Part shown: positions 1 to 7,488 of the stretch, one piece after another
Layout: the number at the start of each line of letters is the position of its first letter
Numbering within the stretch: the stretch's first letter is position 1
NCBI RefSeq assembly: GCF_002019595.1
Contig: NZ_KV917369.1
Location: 3,612,624 to 3,676,623 of the forward strand
Source: Priestia abyssalis
GTDB taxonomy: Bacteria > Bacillota > Bacilli > Bacillales > Bacillaceae_H
Reading direction: 5' to 3'
DNA: 64,000 bases
Made by a program: the position numbers and the translations under genes
The notes under the pieces: generated by a model
Database searches by the model: none
Told to the model about the DNA's origin: nothing
What the model saw: the letters and a program-made list of their open reading frames with translations, nothing else

Positions 1-320
1 TCGTTCTTCTGTTCGGATTCGTTACAGGATTTCGCATGTGGTTTAAATTGAGCTATGGTGTAAGTAGAAACAAGGCCCTGTTCTTGCATAATGCGTCCAA
101 TTCTTCGTCTAGAAACGATGCGCCCACGCTTTTTTAATTCAACTTTGATTTTGCGTGTTCCATAATTTTGACGACTCGCTTGGAAAATATCAATGACATC
201 TGAGGTCACGTCATCTACGGCTGCTCTTTCCCTAGATTCATAATAGTAGGTGCTTCTAGGCAGTTGTAGGACTTTGCACATTGCTGATATCGAGTATTTA
301 TGTTGATTGTTCCTGATCAC
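1..320 (-). CDS. IS3-family transposase orfB, N-terminal part (truncated by window edge)
   Basis: An open minus-strand frame runs from a possible GTG at 318-320 to the window edge. The product begins VIRNNQHKYSISAMCKVLQL and continues with YGTRKIKVELKKRG and SRRRIGRIM, the N-terminal helix-turn-helix region (HTH_21) that precedes the DDE integrase domain in IS3-family OrfB. The catalytic DDE part lies beyond the left edge. In this family OrfB is usually made as an OrfAB fusion by -1 frameshifting; here the frames are nearly adjacent (orfA stops at 323) and no classical A6G slippery run is evident, so initiation may be separate or recoded differently. Confidence 0.85.
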   Translation of the reverse strand, partial: MIRNNQHKYSISAMCKVLQLPRSTYYYESRERAAVDDVTSDVIDIFQASRQNYGTRKIKVELKKRGRIVSRRRIGRIMQEQGLVSTYTIAQFKPHAKSCNESEQKN

Positions 321-322
321 AT

Positions 323-607
323 TTACTTTCGTCCTAGTATCAGCGCGGCTTGCTTTAAAATATCGTTCTCCATTTGAAGCTGCTTAATTTCTTTGCGAAG
401 TCGGTTCAATTCCTGTTGCTCAGGGGATAGGTTCTCTTTTTCTTTGAACGATCCAGATGTCTGGCTTTGATTCACCCACTTGTCCAATGACGAGGGTGTC
501 AAATCATACTCCCGGATGATGTCCTTTCTTGGTTTTCCATTAAGATAGAGCTGCACGATTTGTTCCTTAAATTCAGCTGTAAATGTTCGTCGAGCTTTTT
601 TCGTCAT
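323..607 (-). CDS. IS3-family transposase orfA (HTH_Tnp_1)
   Basis: 94 residues. The N-terminal helix-turn-helix is typical of IS3 OrfA (RRTFTAEFKEQIVQLYLNGK, then a recognition helix near YDLTPSSLDKWV). It is followed from about residue 58 by a leucine-zipper-like coiled coil (EQQELNRLRKEIKQLQMEND) used for multimerisation. Full length for the family. OrfA binds the terminal inverted repeats. The ATG at 605-607 is the natural start. Confidence 0.93.
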   Translation of the reverse strand: MTKKARRTFTAEFKEQIVQLYLNGKPRKDIIREYDLTPSSLDKWVNQSQTSGSFKEKENLSPEQQELNRLRKEIKQLQMENDILKQAALILGRK

Positions 608-670
608 AGTAGATTCTCCCCTGTAGTATTTCCTGTATTCTACTTGACCTTATCTTTTCTGTCCAACTCA

Positions 671-975
671 GTGTAGCCTATCCAGAAGCTTTCAGATATA
701 TCCAGGGTTACAAAATTCTTTCCGAAGTTATTTATTTGAACGACCATTCTTTGACTTTAGCGGGCGTTTGAAGTTTTACTTAGAGTAACTAAAGTACATT
801 TTCAATTAAACATACTGCCGGTTTTATTTTTCTCATTATCAAAATCATATTTTATCTGCATTCCACTGAGTTGAGTAGATAAGCTACAAAAAGATAGAAT
901 TGCAATTTCGATCTGGAGCCTTGTAAGTTGATTTATGGAACATTTACGACACTTTAAGAAAGGGTTGATATTGAT
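671..975. other. Intergenic, no gene recognised
   Basis: AT-rich stretch between the IS3 end and the HPr-like gene. I see no open frame with a ribosome binding site and no clear hairpin. It must carry the promoter of the HPr-like gene, but no convincing -35/-10 pair stood out. Confidence 0.5.
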
Positions 976-1224
976 ATGCCGTTTAATAAAGCTTTAGTCA
1001 ATGCAGTTTTAGAAATCAGCGAAACAGCTAACAAGTTCCAGTCAAGTGTGGTGATTAGAACAGATACCCAAAACATAGACGCCAAAAGTATCCTCGGTTT
1101 AACCTATACTGTACTTAGCTCCCAAACATTCAAACTTGAAATTCATGGCCTGGATGAGAAAGAGGCAAAAGCAGCAATGACCCATATATTCTGGAAAAAC
1201 AAGCTTCCAGTTGAGGTGATATAA
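976..1224 (+). CDS. HPr-fold protein lacking the phosphorylatable histidine
   Basis: 82 residues. From about residue 10 it follows HPr/Crh: the helix AVLEISETANKF matches HPr helix 1, DAKSILGL matches the conserved loop around regulatory Ser46 (here Ser38), and the tail FKLEIHGLDEKEAKAAMTHI matches the last strand and helix. The N-terminal strand and the active-site loop GIHARPA are absent: the place of His15 is taken by about Leu7. An in-frame TAA four codons before the chosen start's GTT-GAT-ATT-GAT stretch rules out a longer form. A ribosome site (AAAGGG) lies about 10 bases upstream and a strong terminator follows. It cannot carry PTS phosphate on His; a Crh-like regulatory role through the retained Ser is possible but inferred. 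Confidence 0.7.
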   Translation: MPFNKALVNAVLEISETANKFQSSVVIRTDTQNIDAKSILGLTYTVLSSQTFKLEIHGLDEKEAKAAMTHIFWKNKLPVEVI

Positions 1225-1227
1225 GGA

Positions 1228-1277
1228 GAGCACGAGTAAAGAACATCCTTTTGGGTGTTCTTTACTCATGCTCTTTT
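1228..1277 (+). terminator. Rho-independent terminator after HPr-like gene
   Basis: A nearly perfect hairpin of about 20 bp with arms GAGCACGAGTAAAGAACAT and GTGTTCTTTACTCATGCTC, followed by TTTT. It starts a few bases after the HPr-like stop codon. Confidence 0.85.
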
Positions 1278-1442
1278 GTTCTCTCCAAAATGCTTCTTTT
1301 TTAACGTGTTTCTTCCTAATTATATATATCTTTATTTTTTACATTTTTTATACTTCCCGATCCACGCACAAAAGAAGCTCTTTTTTAGAGTATCTGCTGC
1401 ACCCTTTTCATGAAGTGATTTTGCCTCATCTTGTTCACTGCA

Positions 1443-1592
1443 TTAAGCCCCACTTCTTTTCTGTTTGTTTTTAATCGGGCAATTTCCACAATAACCGATT
1501 CCTTCAACGTCTTTTTCTAATTTATAATAGTGCTCATTTTTATCATCCCTACTATAAATCTTGATTTTTTTACCGATAAGTAAAGTTTTCAT
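1443..1592 (-). CDS. Small hypothetical protein (49 aa)
   Basis: Starts MKTLLIGKKIKIYSRDDKNE and contains a CGNCP motif near residues 35-39. The start at 1590-1592 is chosen because a GAAAGG ribosome site stands about 9 bases upstream; a longer reading (to 1640) lacks one. No family recognised. The two cysteines could bind a metal, but two are too few for a full zinc site. It lies just downstream of the permease remnant on the same strand. Confidence 0.4.
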   Translation of the reverse strand: MKTLLIGKKIKIYSRDDKNEHYYKLEKDVEGIGYCGNCPIKNKQKRSGA

Positions 1593-1639
1593 AATAAAAA
1601 GCCTTTCAACCTGCCCTAGCAAGGCCTCTTGTAATAACA

Positions 1640-1831
1640 TTACTTATTTCGATTTCTATATAATAAGTAAATAAAAAATGGCGCCTCGATTCCAGCCGTA
1701 AATACGCCGTCAGGAATATCGAGCGGTAAAAATGCTGTCCGTGTAGCAACATCGTCTCCTAATTCTTTAACACTAACAGTACTGGCTGCCAAAAATGTGA
1801 GAGGAATAAAAATAAGAAGCCATGGAAACAT
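1640..1831 (-). pseudogene. FecCD-family iron-siderophore ABC permease, C-terminal remnant
   Basis: The last 40 or so residues (DDVATRTAFLPLDIP, then VFTAGIEAPFFIYLLYR) match the conserved C-terminus of FecCD/BtuC-type permeases, where the pattern is roughly ADxLART..P.EIPVGIFTALIGAPFFIYLL. A normal permease is about 320-350 residues; only about 60 remain and the frame is closed upstream. One feature looks degenerate: GIEAP replaces GIGAP/LIGAP. It is probably the relic of a ferric-siderophore importer, fitting the siderophore biosynthesis operon that starts less than 1 kb away. Confidence 0.7.
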
Positions 1832-1911
1832 CGCATAAACATCCTGCCAATTGGCGCCATATAGTGGTGAAATAGATGCCTAATTAAGTCAATTAAAATG
1901 GCATTTATTTT

Positions 1912-1953
1912 ATCATTTTCTAAAATTTTAAAATTAAAAAATTAGAAAATGAT
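1912..1953. promoter_or_regulatory. 12-bp inverted repeat upstream of CxxH/CxxC gene
   Basis: Arms ATCATTTTCTAA (1912-1923) and TTAGAAAATGAT (1942-1953) are perfect complements separated by 18 AT-rich bases. It lies 55 bp before the gene at 2008. It has no T-run, so an operator or protein-binding site is more likely than a terminator. The arms loosely resemble Fur half sites (ATGATT follows), but this is not a canonical Fur box. Confidence 0.4.
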
Positions 1954-2007
1954 TGTTTCCATTATTTCATATACATATATAAAAACATAAGAAAAGAGGG
2001 AGATAGC

Positions 2008-2199
2008 GTGCTAACAGTGTGCCCCAAACATGTGAAGGAAGGGATAAATGGTCTTATCATTCCTCATGTAAAAAAAATCGAAGGTGGCTATACATATTCC
2101 TGTCTGTTTTGCCATCAAAAAGCGGAAATACAAATTTTTTATTCCATCCCTTTTTCGAAAGTGCATAGAAAAAATAAAAAAATTTACAAATCTGAATGA
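2008..2199 (+). CDS. CxxH/CxxC-type small metal-binding-like protein
   Basis: 63 residues from a GTG start at 2008, with an AGAGGGAG ribosome site just upstream. The protein has CPKH near residue 5 and CLFC near residue 32, giving a CxxH...CxxC arrangement like the small CxxH/CxxC proteins of Bacillus. It shares a framework with the protein at 54535-54723 in this window: C-x-KHVKE, a PHV block, then CxxC-x-x-KA. The basic tail is VHRKNKKIYKSE. Zinc binding is likely from the ligands but unproven; function unknown. Confidence 0.65.
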   Translation: MLTVCPKHVKEGINGLIIPHVKKIEGGYTYSCLFCHQKAEIQIFYSIPFSKVHRKNKKIYKSE

Positions 2200-2233
2200 A
2201 AATGATATTTATTATCAATACTATGATTAATAA

Positions 2234-2259
2234 AGGGCAACCAACGTGATGGTTGCCCT
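2234..2259 (-). terminator. Hairpin terminator between CxxH/CxxC and DUF1540 genes
   Basis: Stem AGGGCAACC / GGTTGCCCT with an 8-base loop, 8 bases past the stop of the minus-strand DUF1540 gene and about 35 bases past the plus-strand gene. It can serve both convergent genes. Confidence 0.7.
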
Positions 2260-2267
2260 AAAGAAAA

Positions 2268-2423
2268 TTAAATCTCTGGTGCAAATGTTTTGCAATCTGT
2301 TTCTTCACTATTGGATGCCTGCTTGCCTTTATGGCTGACTACATAAATTGCATCTGCATTGCATTTGTTTCCAGAGCCCCAAAATTTACAGTTATTCACT
2401 TCACAAAGAACATCTTGTGCCAT
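2268..2423 (-). CDS. DUF1540 domain protein (51 aa)
   Basis: The product MAQDVLCEVNNCKFWGSGNK continues with CNADAIYVV and ends SEETDCKTFAPEI. This reproduces the DUF1540 pattern VxCxVxNCxYWxxGNxCxAxxI...ETxCxTF with four cysteines at positions 7, 12, 21 and 44. The start ATG at 2421-2423 follows an ideal GAGGAGGTG ribosome site. These Cys-rich micro-proteins are common in spore-forming Bacillota; their function is not established, and the cysteines suggest metal binding. Confidence 0.9.
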   Translation of the reverse strand: MAQDVLCEVNNCKFWGSGNKCNADAIYVVSHKGKQASNSEETDCKTFAPEI

Positions 2424-2598
2424 CGTATCACACCTCCTCTTTTGTTATTATTAACAAAATTGAGATGGGTGATACTTTCTTTTTTTGTTGCCATTGGCCT
2501 TACTAAAGTTTCATGGCACGGCCTTTCAGAAAGATGACTCAAAAAGACTTCTTTTTACCATTTTAGTCCATTCTCTTTCGAATCCTTTTTTCTTCCTA

Positions 2599-4404
2599 TT
2601 AAATAGTTGTTTGAACTGCTACTTCATAAAGGGCATTCGCCACTTTTCCATGCTCGCTCGCATGCGGACGGTCATCTCCGTCTTCATAGCCATAATCAAA
2701 CATGCGGTTTCGGTTAAGCGTCAACTTCGTGAAAGTCGGGCGCAATAAACTGAACAGCTCGAATCGTTCTTGTAACTCTGGAAATCTTTCTTGATATGAA
2801 AGAATTTCCTTACGAACAATGCTCCAGAAGCGTTTCTCAGAAAACTGTTCGTTCTCTTCTAAAATGCTGCTTAAATAACGGAAGTGGCAAATGAATAATC
2901 CAGTGAAAATAAACTGCGTTAATCCTTCAGGCGGCTCGCTGCGCAACACCTTTTTCAACTCAGCAGACAATTCAGCCAGCTCCGGCAGCTGCTGATCGCT
3001 AATGTTTACATCATCCACAAAGTCCTTCATAATAATGCGTTCAGGTGTGTAATCTTTTAGGACAAGCACCGTATTTTGGCCATGCGGTGAAAAGACGGTA
3101 CCATATTGATATAAACAATGAAGCAATGGAGGTAAAACGGCGTTCGTCAATTTATGAACCCACTGCTCTACCGTCAACCCTGATTTTTCAATGAGCTTTG
3201 ATACAAACGGAGTTCCTTCATGATCTACATAAAGAAGTGCCGCCAATGTGATTGCATGCTCCCCTTCTTGAAGCTCTTGATAAACACTTTCCCTCCATAC
3301 GACACCAAGCATTTCCAAGTATTGATAAGGAGCACCTTTTAGTTGATGGAATGTACGGTGATTGACATTCATCGTTGCTACTTCTCCCAACAGCCCAAGG
3401 CGGCATTCTTCTTTTAAAAACGGATCGTTTTCAAGGATGTTTTTCATAAATGCCGTTACTTCAGGTGCGATGACCGTTCTTTCCCCTGGCAGCCCTCTGT
3501 ACACAAGCGTGTTTAAGATACTCATCGGCAGCTTGACATGATATTTCTCTTTATTCGTGACATTGACGAATGTGCGAATCGATTGCTGCGGAAGATAATC
3601 ATCTTCTCCTTCTCCCAATGGAATGATTTCTTTTTTGGCAATCTCTGCAGCAAACATGGAGACAATCATGTTATTCCATTGCCATTCATGAATTGGCATG
3701 AAATAGTAATCTGTTTCCGATACTCCAAGCGCCTGAAGCCTTTTTCCAAAGCGATCGCGTTTCTCTTCCCCCAATTCTTGGCCGATGACCTGTTCATACG
3801 CCAAGCCATCAATGGAATGAAATGTGCCGAGATTTCGATGGACGGCAATCCAGGATAAGTTCACCTTCTTTTTTTGTTCGGGTGCATACTGCACATAATC
3901 ATCATATCCAAAACCGATTCGGCCTTTGTTATAGGTAATCCACGGGTGTCCCGTCATTTCCCCCTCCAGCTCTGCATAGTCAAGTTCCGTTAATTGATCG
4001 GAGGATTTGGCTTTTTCCTTCAAATGGGTATCTGCTACAAGTGTATGCAAATATTCCTTCACTAAGTGGCCTGCTGTTGAACTAGTCATCTTGCCTTCTT
4101 CTTGAATGCTTAATAAAAGAGTGAGAGACAACGGGATATCAGTTTCTTCTATTAATATGACGTCAATGCTCTCCTCCAACACTTGAAAGCTGTCAAATAA
4201 ACGGGGCTTTGCTTTAAAGCGATATACTGTTCCCTTTTGATCACGCCATTCATACGAGTGAACGCCCCCTTCTTCCGAAAGCAGTGCCGGTGCAATAATT
4301 TCTTCATACATAAACTCTTGAAGCATTTTCGCTAAAAGCTGCCGGTCTGTTTCCTGCCAGGCTTTTTCTGTTAACATATGTAGAGGTGTTTCACAAATTT
4401 TCAT
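2599..4404 (-). CDS. rhbF: NIS siderophore synthetase, IucC/RhbF type
   Basis: 601 residues, full length for IucA/IucC-family NRPS-independent siderophore synthetases. Family motifs: GHPWITYNKGRIGF (about 152-165), MPIHEWQWNN (236-245), SIRTFVN (275-281), KLPMSILNT (291-299), HGQNT (441-445) and KDF-x-DD (460-466), which together form the ATP and carboxylate sites; a FhuF-like C-terminal part follows. The enzyme adenylates a carboxylate of the citryl half-product and condenses it with a second N-hydroxy-N-acetyl-diaminopropane. It overlaps the MFS gene by 14 bp and is last in the operon. Type assignment (second condensation) rests on similarity of motifs and gene order to rhizobactin 1021 and schizokinen clusters. 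Confidence 0.9.
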   Translation of the reverse strand: MKICETPLHMLTEKAWQETDRQLLAKMLQEFMYEEIIAPALLSEEGGVHSYEWRDQKGTVYRFKAKPRLFDSFQVLEESIDVILIEETDIPLSLTLLLSIQEEGKMTSSTAGHLVKEYLHTLVADTHLKEKAKSSDQLTELDYAELEGEMTGHPWITYNKGRIGFGYDDYVQYAPEQKKKVNLSWIAVHRNLGTFHSIDGLAYEQVIGQELGEEKRDRFGKRLQALGVSETDYYFMPIHEWQWNNMIVSMFAAEIAKKEIIPLGEGEDDYLPQQSIRTFVNVTNKEKYHVKLPMSILNTLVYRGLPGERTVIAPEVTAFMKNILENDPFLKEECRLGLLGEVATMNVNHRTFHQLKGAPYQYLEMLGVVWRESVYQELQEGEHAITLAALLYVDHEGTPFVSKLIEKSGLTVEQWVHKLTNAVLPPLLHCLYQYGTVFSPHGQNTVLVLKDYTPERIIMKDFVDDVNISDQQLPELAELSAELKKVLRSEPPEGLTQFIFTGLFICHFRYLSSILEENEQFSEKRFWSIVRKEILSYQERFPELQERFELFSLLRPTFTKLTLNRNRMFDYGYEDGDDRPHASEHGKVANALYEVAVQTTI

Positions 4405-5602
4405 GATGGTCCACTTCCTTTTTCAATTGATATGATGGTTTGAAAATAGTAATAAAATATAAGCTCATGCATACAGCCGCTCCGATCAAAAGTAACCCGC
4501 CCAGCAAAAATGGGCCTTGAAAACCCGTGCGCTCAACCATCATCAAAGCGGTCATCGGCGCAAATAACAAAGCGATATTTTGTACGGACGAAACAAGACT
4601 GTACGAAAGCGGCGATCTCTTTCCAATGCTCGTTTGAAAGAAAAAAATATCGATCGCTGCCAAGCCAATAAAAAAGCATGCTCCGTAAAGAAGGCGAATA
4701 AAGCTAAATAACCAAATATGTTGTGTGAGTACTTGTATGAACAGCAAACATCCAGTGACAGCCATTACACCAAGCAGGATAATTTTTATATGCGAATGAA
4801 AATACCGCTTAGGGAGCAATAGCTGCAGGACAACCGCCGTCATGCTCGGCATGACATAAAGCAAGCTGGACACCTGTGTTGTAATGGAATAGCTATTTTC
4901 AAGAAATACCGTAAAGTAAGGTCTGATTGCATGATGCCCTATGAAAAAAAGAAACACGATGAGGAGATAAAGAAGGAACTCCCCGGACATTTTTGTACGC
5001 TTGAACGATTCTCCTTTTTTCCTAAACTCTGTAGCTCTTGAAATCGCATTATTTTTCGAGAACATGAAGAAGCTTAATAGGGCAAGAATGAGATCTGCTC
5101 CTGCAAACATGTAATAGCTATTTAATGGCATCTCTTGCGCAATGGCATAACTCCCTGCAAGACCTGAGATGATGACACTCCCATGAAACAAACATAAGTA
5201 GAAGGTAGTTACTTTGACCTTTTCTCCCTCATTCTTGCTTGTGGCAACCAGGACTGGGTACAACAAATAAATACTGCTCTGAAAAACTAGTAAAACAAGC
5301 GAAGTCATTAAAAATTGTGAAAACGTATCAACCATCGGAAGAACAGCTTTACAAATCCCCATTATGATGAGGGCAGACGGAACGATCTTTTTCAGGTCCC
5401 ACCTTTGGGCGAGCACAGCCCATACTGGTGTCAATACAATGACAACAAGACGGCAGCAAACAATGAAGAGGCTTGTTGCTTGCACCCCATCCATCTGAAA
5501 GTAATCGGAAAATAGCTGTGGATAAAAGGGCGATAACAGCATTTCCGAGATCAATGTAACGAGCAAGCAACTATATATAAATCCCTTTTCGCCCTTCGTC
5601 AT
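4391..5602 (-). CDS. MFS transporter, probable siderophore exporter
   Basis: 403 residues with about 12 hydrophobic segments and a short cytosolic loop of basic residues near the middle (FRKKGESFKRTKM). The N-terminus MTKGEKGFIYSCLLVTLISE runs straight into the first helix. Typical size for an MFS drug or siderophore efflux protein. It lies between rhbE and rhbF with overlaps or a 9-bp gap, so it is co-translated with the biosynthetic enzymes. Export of the finished siderophore is the most economical role; a ferric-siderophore importer (as proposed for RhtX-like proteins) cannot be excluded from sequence alone. Confidence 0.8.
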   Translation of the reverse strand: MTKGEKGFIYSCLLVTLISEMLLSPFYPQLFSDYFQMDGVQATSLFIVCCRLVVIVLTPVWAVLAQRWDLKKIVPSALIIMGICKAVLPMVDTFSQFLMTSLVLLVFQSSIYLLYPVLVATSKNEGEKVKVTTFYLCLFHGSVIISGLAGSYAIAQEMPLNSYYMFAGADLILALLSFFMFSKNNAISRATEFRKKGESFKRTKMSGEFLLYLLIVFLFFIGHHAIRPYFTVFLENSYSITTQVSSLLYVMPSMTAVVLQLLLPKRYFHSHIKIILLGVMAVTGCLLFIQVLTQHIWLFSFIRLLYGACFFIGLAAIDIFFFQTSIGKRSPLSYSLVSSVQNIALLFAPMTALMMVERTGFQGPFLLGGLLLIGAAVCMSLYFITIFKPSYQLKKEVDHHENL

Positions 5603-5611
5603 TTCCTTCTC

Positions 5612-6913
5612 CTACAGCCCGAACTGTTGAAATACGTTGTTTTTGTATGTTTGATACACTTCTTTTCCGGCTATCTGGTTAATAATGGTCGCGTTCCGAA
5701 ATGCCCCAAGTCCTAAATCAGGCGCCCCTACACCGTGCGTATGAAGCTCCCCGTTTTGAACAAATAAATGATGTTGAGCTTCCGTGTTTAATTTCACTTT
5801 ATAATCTTCTTGAATGACAAGCTGACCATCTTCATCCCACTCAACTATCTCCTTTATTCCATTTAGGCAATCCGGGATATAAGGATGGTAACCGGTCGCC
5901 AAAATGACCGCATCGCTTTCCATCTGTTTATGCTCTTCCTGTTCATGCTGGTAAAGTGATAAAAGATAGCCGTTATTCGATTCTTCGATGGACGCCATCT
6001 CGGTTAATGCCTGCAGATGAACGTCCGGTTCTTTGTTTCCGACAGTCCGCTCATACAATAAATCATAAATATCGCCAATCGTATCAAAACTGATTCCTTT
6101 GTATAACAGAGCCTGATTGTTTAAAGCGTGTTTCTTCTTTTCTTTCGGCAAGTGATAGAAATAACGGGTATAATCAGGCGAGAAATGCTCGAGCCCAAGC
6201 TTCGAATATTCCATTGGATAAAAACCCTTGGATCTTGTGTACCACGACAATTGATAATCGTGATCAGGCTGTTTGGACAATAAATCATAGAAAATTTCAG
6301 CTGCACTCTGTCCGGAACCGATCACGGTAACCGAATTTGCTTTCAAGGTATTTTCCCGCTTGTTCATATACTGAGAAGAATGAAAAACGCGATCACCGAG
6401 AACGGATTGAAATTTTTCAGGAACGTATGGCCTCGTTCCAACTCCTATTACCACATGTTTGGCGTAATACGTTTTTTGCTCGTTTTCGCCAGCGGAAAAA
6501 ACGGTAACGCGAAAATGGCCATCTTCTGTTTTTTCAATATTTTTTACTTCGCACTCAAACTGAAGCTGCGGCAGTTGTTCTGCTACCCATTGACAATAAT
6601 GATTGTATTCTGTACGCGGGATATGAAATTTCTCAAAAAAGTAGAAATGGTACAGCCGCTTTTGCTCATGCAAATAATTCAAAAAGCTGAAACGGCTCGT
6701 CGGATCAACCATTGTCACTGTATCTGCCATGAAGGGCACTTGCAGTGTCGTTCCTTCCAGCAGCATACCCGGGTGCCAATCAAAGCGGGATTTTTTATCA
6801 AAAAACAATGAATGGCAGTCCGTTTTTTCAAGTAATGCTGCCAATCCGAGATTAAACGGACCGATTCCTACTCCAATGACGTCTAAAATTTGTTCGTTTG
6901 CCAATCTGTCCAC
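5612..6913 (-). CDS. rhbE: Diamine N-hydroxylase (IucD/RhbE family flavoprotein)
   Basis: 433 residues. FAD-binding motif GVGIGPFNLG (about 14-23), NADPH-binding motif VIGSGQSAAE (197-206) and the family's late ATGYHPYIP block mark the lysine/ornithine N-monooxygenase family. Expected role: hydroxylate the free amine of 1,3-diaminopropane before acetylation, in the cytosol, using FAD, NADPH and O2. The start is uncertain: GTG at 6911-6913 overlaps the ribosome site GAAGGTGG, and a TTG three codons in (6902-6904) has better spacing. The gene overlaps the end of rhbD by about 20-30 bp. Confidence 0.9.
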   Translation of the reverse strand: MDRLANEQILDVIGVGIGPFNLGLAALLEKTDCHSLFFDKKSRFDWHPGMLLEGTTLQVPFMADTVTMVDPTSRFSFLNYLHEQKRLYHFYFFEKFHIPRTEYNHYCQWVAEQLPQLQFECEVKNIEKTEDGHFRVTVFSAGENEQKTYYAKHVVIGVGTRPYVPEKFQSVLGDRVFHSSQYMNKRENTLKANSVTVIGSGQSAAEIFYDLLSKQPDHDYQLSWYTRSKGFYPMEYSKLGLEHFSPDYTRYFYHLPKEKKKHALNNQALLYKGISFDTIGDIYDLLYERTVGNKEPDVHLQALTEMASIEESNNGYLLSLYQHEQEEHKQMESDAVILATGYHPYIPDCLNGIKEIVEWDEDGQLVIQEDYKVKLNTEAQHHLFVQNGELHTHGVGAPDLGLGAFRNATIINQIAGKEVYQTYKNNVFQQFGL

Positions 6914-7488
6914 CTTCTTTCAAACCCTTTCCGTTCACATATCATTAGTAAACCTGTTTTATCGGGCAACTCGACCTCCTTGACAGGTTGAAAGCCGCAT
7001 TTTTTAAACACATGAATCATTTTTTCGTTTCTTATATCAGGTTCTGCGACAATTTTTTGTGTTTCCATTACTTGAAATTTTTTATGCAAAATGGTCATCA
7101 ACAACGGATATATGAGCCCTTTTCCTAAAAACTCTCTCGGGCCGATCAGCAGGTGAATCCCCTGGTCGTATTCATCAAACTCATAATAGTTCCCGATAAT
7201 ATCGCCGCTCACCCAATATGACTCCCAATAGCTCATGGGCACCCCATCAAGTTCACCGATCAAGAGTGTTTGATGATCATCCTGCAAAAATTTCTGTAAA
7301 TGGGCTGTATACTGTTCCCATGAAATATTTAACTTCCAAAAGGGAATTACATGCTCCTCTTGCATCCATGAATGAAGCCGCTCTAAATCTCCTTCCATGC
7401 TTACGCGGCGAAATGAAATCGTCTTTTTGATTACGGCATCATACCGTTCAAACGGATATTGCTGTTGAACAAAGGTTTTAGACTTCAT
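6883..7488 (-). CDS. rhbD: GNAT acetyltransferase for hydroxamate formation (RhbD/IucB type)
   Basis: 201 residues when started at 7486-7488, where an AGGTGA ribosome site lies 5 bases upstream and the ATG sits inside the last codons of rhbC; a reading to 7569 would begin within rhbC without signals. It belongs to the IucB/AlcB acetyltransferase family: FRRVSMEGDLERLHSWMQEE near the start, the middle block YWESYWVSGDIIG, and the acetyl-CoA region GIHLLIGPREFLGKGL followed by EPDIRNEKMIHVFKKCGF. It would acetylate the N-hydroxyl amine to give the iron-binding hydroxamate. Confidence 0.88.
   Translation of the reverse strand: MKSKTFVQQQYPFERYDAVIKKTISFRRVSMEGDLERLHSWMQEEHVIPFWKLNISWEQYTAHLQKFLQDDHQTLLIGELDGVPMSYWESYWVSGDIIGNYYEFDEYDQGIHLLIGPREFLGKGLIYPLLMTILHKKFQVMETQKIVAEPDIRNEKMIHVFKKCGFQPVKEVELPDKTGLLMICERKGFERRWTDWQTNKF

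Larger units (their letters stand above)
1..670 (-). mobile_element. IS3-family insertion sequence, one end, runs off left edge
   Basis: Holds orfA and the first part of orfB on the minus strand. The element probably ends at 670: read on the minus strand it starts TGAGTTGGACAGAAAAGA, beginning with the TG expected at IS3-family termini, about 60 bp before orfA. The other end and any target duplication lie outside the window, so completeness cannot be judged. Confidence 0.85.

Noticed and set aside
1268..1474. 68-codon plus-strand frame after the HPr-like gene
   Set aside because: Begins inside the terminator, Phe/Ile/His-rich translation of AT-rich DNA, and overlaps the better supported 49-aa gene on the other strand.
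2203..2226. Fur box at GAAAATGATATTTATTATCA
   Set aside because: Lies downstream of both neighbouring convergent genes and matches the 7-1-7 pattern poorly, so no regulated promoter is evident.
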